The notes beneath the pieces are model-generated. The model did no database searches, had not been told where the DNA came from, and saw only the letters and a list, made by a program, of their open reading frames with translations. Positions 52,443-61,829 of a stretch of DNA of 64,000 nt are shown in pieces. How positions within the stretch are numbered: the first letter of the stretch is position 1; each line of letters begins with the position of its first letter. This stretch comes from CAZBRS01 sp964494475. Lineage in GTDB: Bacteria; Myxococcota_A; UBA9042; CAZBRS01. Where the stretch lies: assembly GCA_964494475.1 (NCBI GenBank), contig CAZBRS010000016.1, positions 1 to 64,000 of the forward strand, written 5' to 3'. The position numbers were made by a program, and so were the translations under genes.

Positions 52443-53813
52443 TCACGCCCGGGGCAGGTCGAGGCGAACGATCAGCCCGCCCCCCTCGCGGCGCAGGGCC
52501 GAGATGGCGCCTCCGTGGGCCTCGACGACCCGGCGGCAGAGCGCGAGCCCCAGACCGAGCCCCCCGGCGTAGCGCGCGCGGGCCTGCTCGGAGCGGAAGA
52601 AGGGCTCGAACAGGCGCGCGAGATCGACCTCGTCGACGCCGGGGCCCCGATCGCGCACCTCGACCACCAGCCGGCCGGGCGACGACGTCGCGGCCACCTC
52701 GATGGGCGCCGAGGCCCCAGCGTAGCGCGCGGCGTTCTCGAGCAGGTTGTCGAGCACGCGGCGCAGCAGCACCGGATCGGCGTCGAGCTCCACGGCTTCG
52801 CCGGGCAGCTCGCACGTGACCTCGTGCGCGGGTCGCTCGCGGGCGAACCGTTCGAGCGCCTGCGACACGATCCGGTCGAGGGGCAGCCGCTGCCGTTCGA
52901 GGTGGGGCACCCCCGCGGATCCGGGCTCGGTCGCCAGGTCGAGGCGGGCCGTCAGCAGCACGTCCTCCAGCAGGCGATTCAGCTCGGCCACGTCGCCGCG
53001 AATGCCCTCCAGATGCCGACGGAGGACCTCGGCCCCTGCGTCGTCCTCGTCGCACAGCTCGAGCGCCACGGCCACGCGCGCCAGGGGGGTACGGATCTCG
53101 TGCGACACGTTCGCGAGCAGCTCGCGCTCGCGTCGGACGAGGATCTGCAACCGCTCGGCCATCTCGTCGAAGGCCTTCGCCAGGGCCGCGATCTCGTCAC
53201 CGCCCGTCAACCCCGTGCGGGCCGAGAGATCTCCGCGACCCAGCGCGTTGACGGCCCGCGTGATGCGAGCGAGGGGACCGGCGATGGTGCGCGCCAGCAG
53301 GAAGACACCCAGGCAGAGGAAGGCCAGCGTGATCACGAGCGTCGGCACCAGGCGCCCGCCGGCGGGGGGACGATGGGGGGGCACGACCAGCAGGAAGGCC
53401 GCGCCACCGCGGCACGCCATGGGCGCGACCAGCACCGGTCGACCGTCGACGCGCTGCGCGACCACACGCGGGTGGCCGAGCTCCCCCGCGTCCGCGGGGA
53501 GCGAAAGGTCGGCGACGTGCGGACCCGCGGCGGCGAGCCTGGTCCCGTCGGCCGCGAAGACCGCCAGGCTGTCGCCCAGCACGGACGTGAGCTCGTCGAG
53601 GTGGCGCTGGAGCCGATCGATCGAGGTCGCGCAGTCGGGCTCGAGCAGCCGCGCGTACCGCGAGGGGATGTCGAAGAAGGGCGGCGGGTCGCTGAGCACT
53701 CGCGTGACGAGCCCCACGGTCGCCGCCGTGGCCGCGGCCACGCCGAGCCCGTAGAGCAGCACGCGCCAGAACAGCCGGGAGCCCGGCCAGAGGCGCTCAC
53801 GCAGGTCGTTCAT
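52443..53813 (-). CDS. Sensor histidine kinase of the MacAB-TolC operon
   Basis: A 456-residue classical kinase: TM1 about 17-37, periplasmic sensor about 40-150, TM2 about 155-175, HAMP (about 176-228), then HisKA with LANVSHEIRTPLARV (His238), N-box LLRRVLDNLLENAARY, G1 DRGPGVD and a G2-type GGLGLGLALCRR. It overlaps the response regulator gene by 17 bases. It ends the operon macA-macB-permease-tolC-regulator-kinase, so it would sense an envelope stress or the exported substrate and control the efflux genes through the regulator. Confidence 0.92.
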   Translation of the reverse strand: MNDLRERLWPGSRLFWRVLLYGLGVAAATAATVGLVTRVLSDPPPFFDIPSRYARLLEPDCATSIDRLQRHLDELTSVLGDSLAVFAADGTRLAAAGPHVADLSLPADAGELGHPRVVAQRVDGRPVLVAPMACRGGAAFLLVVPPHRPPAGGRLVPTLVITLAFLCLGVFLLARTIAGPLARITRAVNALGRGDLSARTGLTGGDEIAALAKAFDEMAERLQILVRRERELLANVSHEIRTPLARVAVALELCDEDDAGAEVLRRHLEGIRGDVAELNRLLEDVLLTARLDLATEPGSAGVPHLERQRLPLDRIVSQALERFARERPAHEVTCELPGEAVELDADPVLLRRVLDNLLENAARYAGASAPIEVAATSSPGRLVVEVRDRGPGVDEVDLARLFEPFFRSEQARARYAGGLGLGLALCRRVVEAHGGAISALRREGGGLIVRLDLPRA

Positions 53814-54513
53814 CCGAAGCCCCCGACATCAACTGGTACCCGAGGCCGCGGATCGTCCGGATGAGGCGCGGCTGGTGCGGGTCGTCGCCGAGCTTGCGGC
53901 GCAGGCGCGAGATGTGCACGTCGATGGACCGATCGAACGACTCGTCGCCCCCCCGCCCCGCCAGGTCCATGAGCGTCTCGCGGCTGAGGACCCGCCCCGC
54001 GCGCTCGGCCAGCGCGTAGAGCAGCGCGAACTCGTACGACGTGAGCACGAGCTCCTGGCCGTGGTGGGTGGCGCAATGCGTGCCCGGATCGAGCACCAGG
54101 TCGCCCACCGAGACCACCTCGCGCCGCGGGCCGCTCTGCCCGCGCGCCCGCCGCACGACCGCGTGGAGCCGCGCCAGCAGCTCGCGGGCCGAGAAGGGCT
54201 TGGGCACGTAGTCGTCGGCGCCCAGTTCGAGACCCAGCACGCGATCGGCCTCCTCGCCCCGCGCCGTGAGCATGATGATGGGCACGTCGGAGCGCTCGCG
54301 AACACGCCGGCACACCTCGAGCCCGCCGAGGCCCGGCAGCATCAGGTCGAGCAGGATCGCGTCGAACCGGTACCGCAGCGCGTCTTCGAGGCCCAGCGCG
54401 CCGTCGGACGCCACGCTGACCACCAGCCCGTGCCGCTCCAGGTAGTCCTTCGTGAGCGCGGCCAGGCGCTGGTCGTCCTCGATCAGCAGCACGTGTGCCA
54501 CCATCTCGCCCAT
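53797..54513 (-). CDS. OmpR/PhoB-family response regulator
   Basis: A 238-residue two-domain regulator. The receiver domain has acidic residues Asp13/Asp14, phospho-acceptor Asp56 in LLDLMLPG, and Lys105 in VPKPFSAREL. The C-terminal winged helix has LTSYEFALLYALAERAGRVLSRETLMD and SRLRRKLGDDPHQPRLIRTIRGLGYQ. ATG 54513 follows AAGGAGG. It lies 12 bases after tolC and 17 bases into the kinase gene. Members bind direct repeats; the two GGCTTCATG repeats upstream of macA (59110-59139) are a plausible target, so the operon may control itself. Confidence 0.93.
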   Translation of the reverse strand: MGEMVAHVLLIEDDQRLAALTKDYLERHGLVVSVASDGALGLEDALRYRFDAILLDLMLPGLGGLEVCRRVRERSDVPIIMLTARGEEADRVLGLELGADDYVPKPFSARELLARLHAVVRRARGQSGPRREVVSVGDLVLDPGTHCATHHGQELVLTSYEFALLYALAERAGRVLSRETLMDLAGRGGDESFDRSIDVHISRLRRKLGDDPHQPRLIRTIRGLGYQLMSGASDERPA

Positions 54514-54525
54514 GAGCCCCCTCCT

Positions 54526-55845
54526 TCACGGATCGATCGCGGAGCGCCCCAACGCCGTGAGCAACTGCGCGCGGGCGCCGGCCAGCGCCAGGGCGGCCTG
54601 CACCTCCTGCACCTCGGCCGCCACCACCGCCAACTCGGCGTCCGCGAGCTCGAGGGCCTCGCCCACTCCCGTCTCGTAGCGCCCCTCGGCCAGGCGCAAC
54701 CTCTCGCGGGCCTGCACGACCGCCTCGGCCGAGGCCACCTGGGCCTCGCGCGACGCCTCCACGGCCAGCCACGCCTGCTCCACCTCGGCCCGCACCTGCT
54801 GCCGCAGCGCCGACCGGCGCGCCTCGAGCCCGGCCAGCGTGGCGCGGGCCTCACGCTCGGCCGCGCGGGTGGCGTTGCCCTCGAAGAACGCCCACGAGAG
54901 GTTGACGCCGGCGCTCCAGTTCCAGGCCAACCGGTCGAGCTGACTGCCGGCCTCGCTGAGGCTCGTCGACACGGAGAGCGTGGGCCAGTACCCCCCCTCG
55001 ATCGCCTCGATCGTGAGCGTCTGGGCCCGCCGCTCGGCCTCGTGGGCCCGGGTCTCGGGCCGACGCTGCCAGGCCTCGTCGACCAGCGACGCCACGTCCC
55101 GCTGCTCGCCCTCGACGGGCGCGAAGCGCTCGGCGGTCACGTCGAAGTCGAGCGCGCCGTCGTCGCCCATGGCCTGCACCAACCGGGACCGGGCCGAGCC
55201 GTCGGACTTCCGGGCGTTCGCGATCAGCACCCGGGCGTTCGCGAGCTCGACGCGCCACTGCACGACATCGATCTCCGGCTTCTTGCCGGCCGCCACGAAG
55301 GCCTCGATCTGCGCGAGGTGGCGGCCGCGATTGGCCAAGGTCTCCTCGGCCACGCGCCGCAGCTCCCGCGCCGCCTGCGCGTCGAAGTACGCCAGCCGCA
55401 CGGACTGGGCGAGCGCCGCCGCCGTCACGCGCTCCGACGCCTCGGCGGCCTCGACCGCCGCCCCGGCCGACCGCCACCGCCCCGCGGTGCGCCCGAAGTC
55501 CCACACCACCTGGTTCAGCGTGAGGCCCGCGTTCCAGAAGTTGAACAGGTCGAAGCTGCTGGACTTCGCCGCCAGGCCCGCGACGCCCGCGGGCATGGCG
55601 CCCGGGCGGTTCGCGAAGTTGGCGGTGGTCACCTGGTAGGCGAGCGTGGCCGACGCCTGGGGCAGCAGCGGCGCGAAGGCCTGGTCTTCGCGGGCGCGCG
55701 CCGCGTCGATCGACGCCCGGACCTCGGCCAGCTGCGGCTGGTGGGCGCGGGCCCGGGCCAGGGCCTCGGACAGGGTGAGCGTCGGGCCCGCCGCGAGCGA
55801 GCCGGACTGGAGCAGCGCGAGGGTGAGGATGAGCGCCCTTCTCAT
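54526..55845 (-). CDS. TolC-family outer-membrane protein (MacAB partner)
   Basis: A 439-residue TolC-like protein: signal peptide (about 1-19), then paired helical repeats with TolC patterns (LSEALARARAHQPQLAEVRASIDAARAR and EAVVQARERLRLAEGRYETGVGEALEL, the latter a classic OEP segment) and beta-strands GVNLSWAFFEG and WNAGLTLNQVVWDFG. It would form the outer-membrane duct for the MacA-MacB pump encoded just upstream. ATG 55845 overlaps the permease stop (ATGA). Confidence 0.9.
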   Translation of the reverse strand: MRRALILTLALLQSGSLAAGPTLTLSEALARARAHQPQLAEVRASIDAARAREDQAFAPLLPQASATLAYQVTTANFANRPGAMPAGVAGLAAKSSSFDLFNFWNAGLTLNQVVWDFGRTAGRWRSAGAAVEAAEASERVTAAALAQSVRLAYFDAQAARELRRVAEETLANRGRHLAQIEAFVAAGKKPEIDVVQWRVELANARVLIANARKSDGSARSRLVQAMGDDGALDFDVTAERFAPVEGEQRDVASLVDEAWQRRPETRAHEAERRAQTLTIEAIEGGYWPTLSVSTSLSEAGSQLDRLAWNWSAGVNLSWAFFEGNATRAAEREARATLAGLEARRSALRQQVRAEVEQAWLAVEASREAQVASAEAVVQARERLRLAEGRYETGVGEALELADAELAVVAAEVQEVQAALALAGARAQLLTALGRSAIDP

Positions 55846-57067
55846 TCGTACCTCAAGGCGTCGATGGGATCGAGCCGGCTGGCCTTGCGCGCCGGGTAGA
55901 GGCCGAAGGTGATGCCCACGGCCGCGCTGAAGCCGACGGCCAGGGCGATGACCTCGGGGCGCACGATCATGGCCCAGCCGAACGCCACGGTGAGCCGCGA
56001 CGCGACGAGCAGCCCCAGCGCCACGCCCACCAGGCCGCCCGTCACCGACAGCGTGATCGACTCGACCAGGAACTGGGCCAGGATGGCGCGCGGGCGGGCC
56101 CCCACGGCCATGCGGATGCCGATCTCGCGGGTGCGCTCGGTGACCGACACCAGCATGATGTTCATGATGCCGATGCCGCCCACCAGCAGCGACACCGCCG
56201 CGATGGCGGCCAGCAGCGTCGTCATCGTGTTCGTGCTCTCCTGCACCGCGCTGGCCATCTCGGCCAGGTTGCGGATCGAGAAGTCGTCGTCCTGCCCCTC
56301 GGCCAGGCGGTGGCGGTCGCGCAGCAACTGCGTGATCTGGCGCTGCGCGCGCAGGGTGGCGTCGGCCGAGACGGCGCTGATGAAGATCGCGCCCGCGACG
56401 AACTTCTGCAGACCGCCCCGGATGCGCGCCTGGAAGGCCGTGTGGGGCATGAACAGCGTGTCGTCGTAGTCCTGGCCGCCGGGCGACTGGCCCTTCTTCG
56501 CGAGCACGCCCACCACGACGAAGGGCACGCCACGGATGCGCACGGTCTGGCCCACGGGCTCGACCAGGCCCCCGAACAGCTTCTCGACCACGGTCTGCCC
56601 GAGCACGATGACCTTGGCGCCCAGCTCGACGTCGGTGGTCGTGAACGCCTCGCCGCCTGCCACGGACCACGATCTGGCCTCGAAGTACTCGGGCGACGTG
56701 CCGACCACCTGGGTCGTCCAGTTCTGATCGTCGACCTGCACCTGCTCGGACGACTGCAGCGCGGCAGCGGCCGAGCGCACGCTCGACACCTCGGCGCGAA
56801 TCGCCTCGAGGTCGTCCCACGTGACGGTGGGCAGCGAACCGAAGCCCCCGAAGGCGCCCCCCTTCGACGTGCTGCCGGGCAGCAGGATCAGGAGGTTCGC
56901 GCCCATGGACGAGAACGCGTTCTGCACCCGCACGCGGGCGCCGTCGCCGATGGCCACCATGGCGATGACCGCGGCCACGCCGATGATGATGCCGAGGGTG
57001 GTCAGGAACGAGCGCATCTTGTTGCGCAAGAGCGCCCGCGAGGCCACGCGGAAGGTCTGTGCAGGGT

Positions 57068-57071
<4 letters not shown>
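55842..57071 (-). CDS. macB: MacB-type ABC transporter permease
   Basis: A 409-residue permease: TM1 (about 20-42) in the conserved LRNKMRSFLTTLGIIIGVAAVI, a large periplasmic MacB_PCD domain, then three C-terminal TM segments (FtsX core) with TREIGIRMAVGARPRAI and the terminal GLYPARKASRLDPIDALRYE. The latter is a near-universal MacB/LolC-type ending. It exports macrolides, peptides or lipids in known members. Here it is separate from the ATPase, as in many bacteria. ATG 57071 overlaps the ATPase gene stop. The substrate is unknown. Confidence 0.93.
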
Positions 57072-57793
<722 letters not shown>

Positions 57794-57800
57794 CGTGCCC

Positions 57801-59051
57801 TCAAAACGGGCCCGGGGGGCCCATGCGCCGGCCGCCCGACTTCGACGCGGCGAGGCCGCCCGTCGCGCTCGCGTCGAGCACCACCACGTCGCCCTCGACC
57901 AGGCCCTCGAGCACCTCGGTCCGGGTGCCGTCGGTCACCCCCACGCGCACGTCGACGCGCTCGGCGCGACCCTCGCCGCGCTGCACCCAAACCGCGCGCG
58001 TGCCCTTGGGGAGCGGCGCGGGAGCGGAGGCCGCGACCTGGCCATGGCCCGCGGCAGGGCCGGCCTGCAGGCGCGTCAGCACGTCGGCCTCGGGGCGAAA
58101 GCGCAGCGCACCGTTCGGCACCCGCAGCACCTCCTGGCGGTCGGACACCACGAAGGTGACGTTGGCGGTCATGCCCGGACGCAGCTTGAGCTCCGGGTTC
58201 GCGACGTCGATGACGGCGTTGTAGGTGACCACGTTCTGCACGGTCTGGGGCGCGAAGCGGATCTGCCGCACCGTCCCCTCGAAGCGCTCCCCCGGCCACG
58301 CGTCGACCGAGAACGACGCCGCCATGCCGTCGGACAGGCGCCCGATGTCGGCCTCGGCCACGCTGGTGTCGACCTGCATGCGGGCGAGATCCTCGGCGAT
58401 GGCGAACAGGGTGGGCGCCTGCAACGACGCGGCCACCGTCTGGCCCACGTCGACGCTGCGCGAGATGACCACCCCGCTGATGGGCGCCACGATGGTCGCG
58501 TAACCGAGGTTGGTCTCGGCCTGGCCGAGCGCCGCCTCGGCCTGGGCCAGCCGTCCGCGCGCCACCGCGACCGCCGCCCGCGCCGACGCCGCGTTGGCCT
58601 CGCTGGTCTCGAGATCGGCCGTCGCGATCAGCTTGCGAGCGGCCAGTTCGCGGTTCCGACCCAGTTGTCGATCGGCGTCCTTGGCCTTCACCTGCGCCGC
58701 CACCAGTTCGCCGCGCGCGGCCACGTGGTTGGCCGTGGCCTGGGCCAGGGCGGCGTCGAGGAACTCCGAATCGAGGGTGGCGATCACGTCGCCCTTCTGC
58801 ACCTTCGAGTTGAAATCGACCGCCAGCGACTGGATGCGGCCGGAGACCTGGCTGCCCACCTGCACCGTGACCAGCGCCGAGAGCGTTCCGCTGGCGGTGA
58901 CCTTGGCCACCACGGACCCCCGGTCGACCACGGCGGTCTCGAAGCTGAGCCCGGCGTCGGGGCGGGCCGAACCATCGCGCAGGGCCCACGCCGCCCCCCC
59001 CGCCACCACCGCCAGCGCCGCGACCCACCCGAGAATCCGGCCCGCTTTCAC
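57801..59051 (-). CDS. macA: MacA-like membrane-fusion protein
   Basis: A 416-residue periplasmic adaptor: an N-terminal TM anchor (about 7-24), lipoyl half-motifs (VDRGSVVAKVTASGTL and ATIVAPISGVVISRSVDVGQTV), a hairpin coiled coil (about 85-165) and beta-barrel. The start is GTG at 59051 with AAGGAGACGGG upstream. It joins the MacB pump to TolC. First gene of the six-gene operon; the promoter TACACT and two direct repeats lie upstream. Confidence 0.92.
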   Translation of the reverse strand: MKAGRILGWVAALAVVAGGAAWALRDGSARPDAGLSFETAVVDRGSVVAKVTASGTLSALVTVQVGSQVSGRIQSLAVDFNSKVQKGDVIATLDSEFLDAALAQATANHVAARGELVAAQVKAKDADRQLGRNRELAARKLIATADLETSEANAASARAAVAVARGRLAQAEAALGQAETNLGYATIVAPISGVVISRSVDVGQTVAASLQAPTLFAIAEDLARMQVDTSVAEADIGRLSDGMAASFSVDAWPGERFEGTVRQIRFAPQTVQNVVTYNAVIDVANPELKLRPGMTANVTFVVSDRQEVLRVPNGALRFRPEADVLTRLQAGPAAGHGQVAASAPAPLPKGTRAVWVQRGEGRAERVDVRVGVTDGTRTEVLEGLVEGDVVVLDASATGGLAASKSGGRRMGPPGPF

Positions 59052-59085
59052 CGCCCGTCTCCTTCACTCCCGTCACCGCGGTCAG

Positions 59086-59139
59086 AGTGTACCACCCCCG
59101 CGAACCCTTCATGAAGCCATCGCGAAGAAACATGAAGCC
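59086..59139 (-). promoter_or_regulatory. macA promoter with two GGCTTCATG direct repeats, candidate response-regulator box
   Basis: On the minus strand the -10 TACACT maps to 59086-59091. Identical nonamers GGCTTCATG lie at 59110-59118 and 59131-59139, 21 bases apart (two helical turns), the nearer overlapping the -35 position. No consensus -35 is seen. This is how OmpR-family regulators that activate a weak promoter are usually placed. Confidence 0.55.
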
Positions 59140-59232
59140 CGCAACGTTCGGCCCGCTCGCGGACCCACGAACACGGTGGATTTGGGTCCTCTTTTGGCTA
59201 CAGTCGTCGAGCGGTTTCCACCTGGAGGCGGC

Positions 59233-61794
59233 ATGCTCCGCTCCTGGCTCGCGATGACGGTGATCGGGTTCGGGCTCGCGACCCCGGCTTCGGCCCTGCC
59301 CTGGCCCCCCGAGTGCAAGGGTCCCCTCGTCCCCAGTGTCGCGGGGCACTGCTCGGGGGTGTCCCACGCCGGCTGCTGCGATCCGCGCGGCCGCGTTCTG
59401 TATTGCACGAACAACGATCTCTACTGCGTCGACTGCGCGGGTCAGCTGCCCGCCTGCGGCTGGACGCCCTTGGGCCACTACGACTGCGGCACCGACGGAG
59501 GCTCCGACCCCTCGGGCGAGCACGCCGAGGCCTGCCCCTCCGCCTGCGACCCCGCGTGCACGGCCTCGTCGCCCTGCTCGACCACGTGCCCGGGCCCCTG
59601 CGGCCACTGCGCGGGAGGGCGCACCTGCCTCGAGGACGGGGAGTGCCATCAGCCCGAGTGCGGCGACCGCGAGTGCGGGGTCGACGCGGCAGGCCTCTCG
59701 TGCGGCCTCTGCCCCCACGGCACGTCGTGCGTCGAGCCGCTCTTCGCCTGCCTGCCCCTGCCCGCCGGCTGCGTGGCGAAGCGCGGCCCCGGCTGCGAGG
59801 CTTGCGGCTGCGAAGCTTGCGTCTGCGCCAAGTACCCGGGCTGCTGCCAGTGGAACTGGGACGCCTTCTGCGCGGCGGCCTGCGAGCAGGAGTGCGGCCA
59901 GGATTGCACCGCGTGCCCCGCCTCGCCCCAGTGCGCGCCCGGTCAGTGCGGCCCGTTCTGCGGCCTCGACTGCGGCGGTTGCCCCGAAGGCCAGACCTGC
60001 CACGCCTCGACCTGCTGTACGCCAGCTTGCCAGAGCGCCGACGGCTCGCCCCGGCAGTGCGGCCCCGACGGCTGCGGCGGCTCGTGCGGCACGTGTGACG
60101 GCATGGACACCTGCGTCGACGGCGCCTGCGTGCCGTGCCAGCCGGCGTGCGACGGAAAGCAGTGCGGACCCGACGGCTGTGGCGGCGCATGCGGCGAGTG
60201 CGCGCCCCCGGCCACCTGCGACGACGCCGGAGCCTGCCTCTCGCCGGGTTCGTGCTGGGGCGTCTGCGGCGGCCAGTCCGACGCGTGCTACTGCGACCCC
60301 GTGTGCCTGTCGTACGGGGATTGCTGCCCCGACTTCTGCGACGCGTGCCCGGCCGAGTGCGCCACCGACCCGTGCGAGGGCGTTCCCGCCGTAGGGTGCT
60401 GCCAGGGCGAGGCGCTGCTCCAGTGCGTCCAGGGCCAGCCCCAGGCCACCGACTGCGCGACCACGCCGCTCTGCGGTTGGAACGGCCCGGCGGGGCAGTA
60501 CCAGTGCGGCACCGACGGGGGCACCTCGAAGGCCCACCCGAAGGCGTGCCCGGTCGGCGCGGCGGCGACACGAGCGCTGGTTGCCCCCGTCGACGGCATG
60601 GGGCTCCCAGCCGTGGCGCTGCTCCTGTCGCTGCTGCTGGCGCTGCTCGGATGCTCCGGCGACGGGGGCAACCAGCGCCGCGACTCCGGAGGCCCCGAGA
60701 CCGTCGCTGACGCCCCCTCCGACCTCCCTCCGGACCCGGGCGTCGATCCGGGCACCGATCCAGGCACCGATCCGGGCACCGATCCGGGTCCGGCCGACGT
60801 CGACGTCATCGCCCCGGAGGTCCCCGACGTTCCCGACCCGGCGCCCGACGTGGACGGCACGCCCGAGGCCTCGGACGCTGCCGAACCGCCCGACGCTCCC
60901 GTCGAGACCGAGGGCACGCCCGAGATCGTCGACGGAACCGGCGAGGCCGAGGTCACGACGCCCTTGAACTGCCTGCACCTGCCCCTGGGCCCGCTCGAAC
61001 TCCAGAAGGTCGAGGGCGCCATCGCGGCCGAGGACCTGGCCTTCGACGGCGAGGGCTACCTGATCGGCTCGGACATGTCGGCGGTGTACAAGTCGGCGCC
61101 CGGCAAGAGCCCCAAGGTCTTCGTGCCCAACCTGCAGACGCGCGCCGGCATGCGCATGACGCCCGCGGGCTTCCTGGCCGTGAACGACGATACGCTGGGG
61201 CGCCTGCTGCTCTACGGCCCCGACGGCACGATGGATCGCGTGCTGATGCAGGGCCTCGCCTACCCCAACGGCATGGTCGTCGACCTCGACGGCTTCGTGC
61301 TCATCACCGAACACAACTCGGGGCGCGTGCTGCGCGTACACCCGTACACGGGCGAGAGCACGGTGCTGGCCGAGGGCCTCGAGTACCCGAACGGCATCGT
61401 CTTCGACGCGACCTACACCCGGCTCTACGTGGGCACGTTCGGGGGCGCGAAGATCTGGACCTTCACCATCTCGCGCGACGGCCGGCCGGGGCGGGTCGAG
61501 GTCTTCGCCGACCTCTCCGACACGCCGGGCCAGCTCGACGGCATGGGCGTCGACGCCTGCGGCAACGTCTACGTCTGCGAGTACGGCTCGACCGACATCT
61601 GGCGCATCTCCCCCGACGGCAAGACGAAGGTGCGCCTCGTCGACTCGGACCCCGACTTCACGTACCTCCCGAACCTGCAGTGGGGCCGGGGCGAGGGCTG
61701 GGACCCCGACTCCATCTACGTGCCCGACGGCTGGAACGTGGGCGTGTGGCGCGTCCAGGTGGGCGTGCCCAGCGCTCCCTTGCCCTTCCCGTGA
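59233..61794 (+). CDS. Exported Cys-rich protein fused to SMP-30/gluconolactonase-like propeller, with internal lipobox
   Basis: One open frame of 853 residues. A signal peptide (about 1-21, cut after ASA) and a very Cys-rich region (to about 450) with recurring units such as CGPDGCGGSCGTCD and a double CGTDGG motif. At residue 456 a Met begins MGLPAVALLLSLLLALLGC, a textbook lipoprotein signal (Cys474), followed by an Asp/Pro linker (with a 12-base repeat) and a six-bladed propeller (LAYPNGMVVDLDGFVLITEH, DGMGVDACGNVYVCEYGS) like SMP-30/gluconolactonase. No good ribosome-binding site precedes the internal ATG (60598), so either this is a genuine fusion or a stop between two genes has been lost. 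ATG 59233 follows GGAGG. Confidence 0.7.
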   Translation: MLRSWLAMTVIGFGLATPASALPWPPECKGPLVPSVAGHCSGVSHAGCCDPRGRVLYCTNNDLYCVDCAGQLPACGWTPLGHYDCGTDGGSDPSGEHAEACPSACDPACTASSPCSTTCPGPCGHCAGGRTCLEDGECHQPECGDRECGVDAAGLSCGLCPHGTSCVEPLFACLPLPAGCVAKRGPGCEACGCEACVCAKYPGCCQWNWDAFCAAACEQECGQDCTACPASPQCAPGQCGPFCGLDCGGCPEGQTCHASTCCTPACQSADGSPRQCGPDGCGGSCGTCDGMDTCVDGACVPCQPACDGKQCGPDGCGGACGECAPPATCDDAGACLSPGSCWGVCGGQSDACYCDPVCLSYGDCCPDFCDACPAECATDPCEGVPAVGCCQGEALLQCVQGQPQATDCATTPLCGWNGPAGQYQCGTDGGTSKAHPKACPVGAAATRALVAPVDGMGLPAVALLLSLLLALLGCSGDGGNQRRDSGGPETVADAPSDLPPDPGVDPGTDPGTDPGTDPGPADVDVIAPEVPDVPDPAPDVDGTPEASDAAEPPDAPVETEGTPEIVDGTGEAEVTTPLNCLHLPLGPLELQKVEGAIAAEDLAFDGEGYLIGSDMSAVYKSAPGKSPKVFVPNLQTRAGMRMTPAGFLAVNDDTLGRLLLYGPDGTMDRVLMQGLAYPNGMVVDLDGFVLITEHNSGRVLRVHPYTGESTVLAEGLEYPNGIVFDATYTRLYVGTFGGAKIWTFTISRDGRPGRVEVFADLSDTPGQLDGMGVDACGNVYVCEYGSTDIWRISPDGKTKVRLVDSDPDFTYLPNLQWGRGEGWDPDSIYVPDGWNVGVWRVQVGVPSAPLPFP
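60745..60792 (+). repeat. Four tandem 12-base units coding for Asp-Pro-Gly-(Thr)
   Basis: Near-identical units of GATCCGGGCACC at 60745, 60757, 60769 and 60781 encode a DPGT-type spacer within the linker downstream of the internal lipobox. The second unit has one substitution; the last ends GGTCCG. Confidence 0.8.
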
Positions 61795-61829
61795 GGTCGC
61801 GGACCCTGAACTCCGTCGATGAGGTCGTC

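Noticed and set aside
50166..53864. Plus-strand frame of 1232 codons
   Set aside because: Antisense to two lipoproteins and a histidine kinase; no domain and skewed composition.
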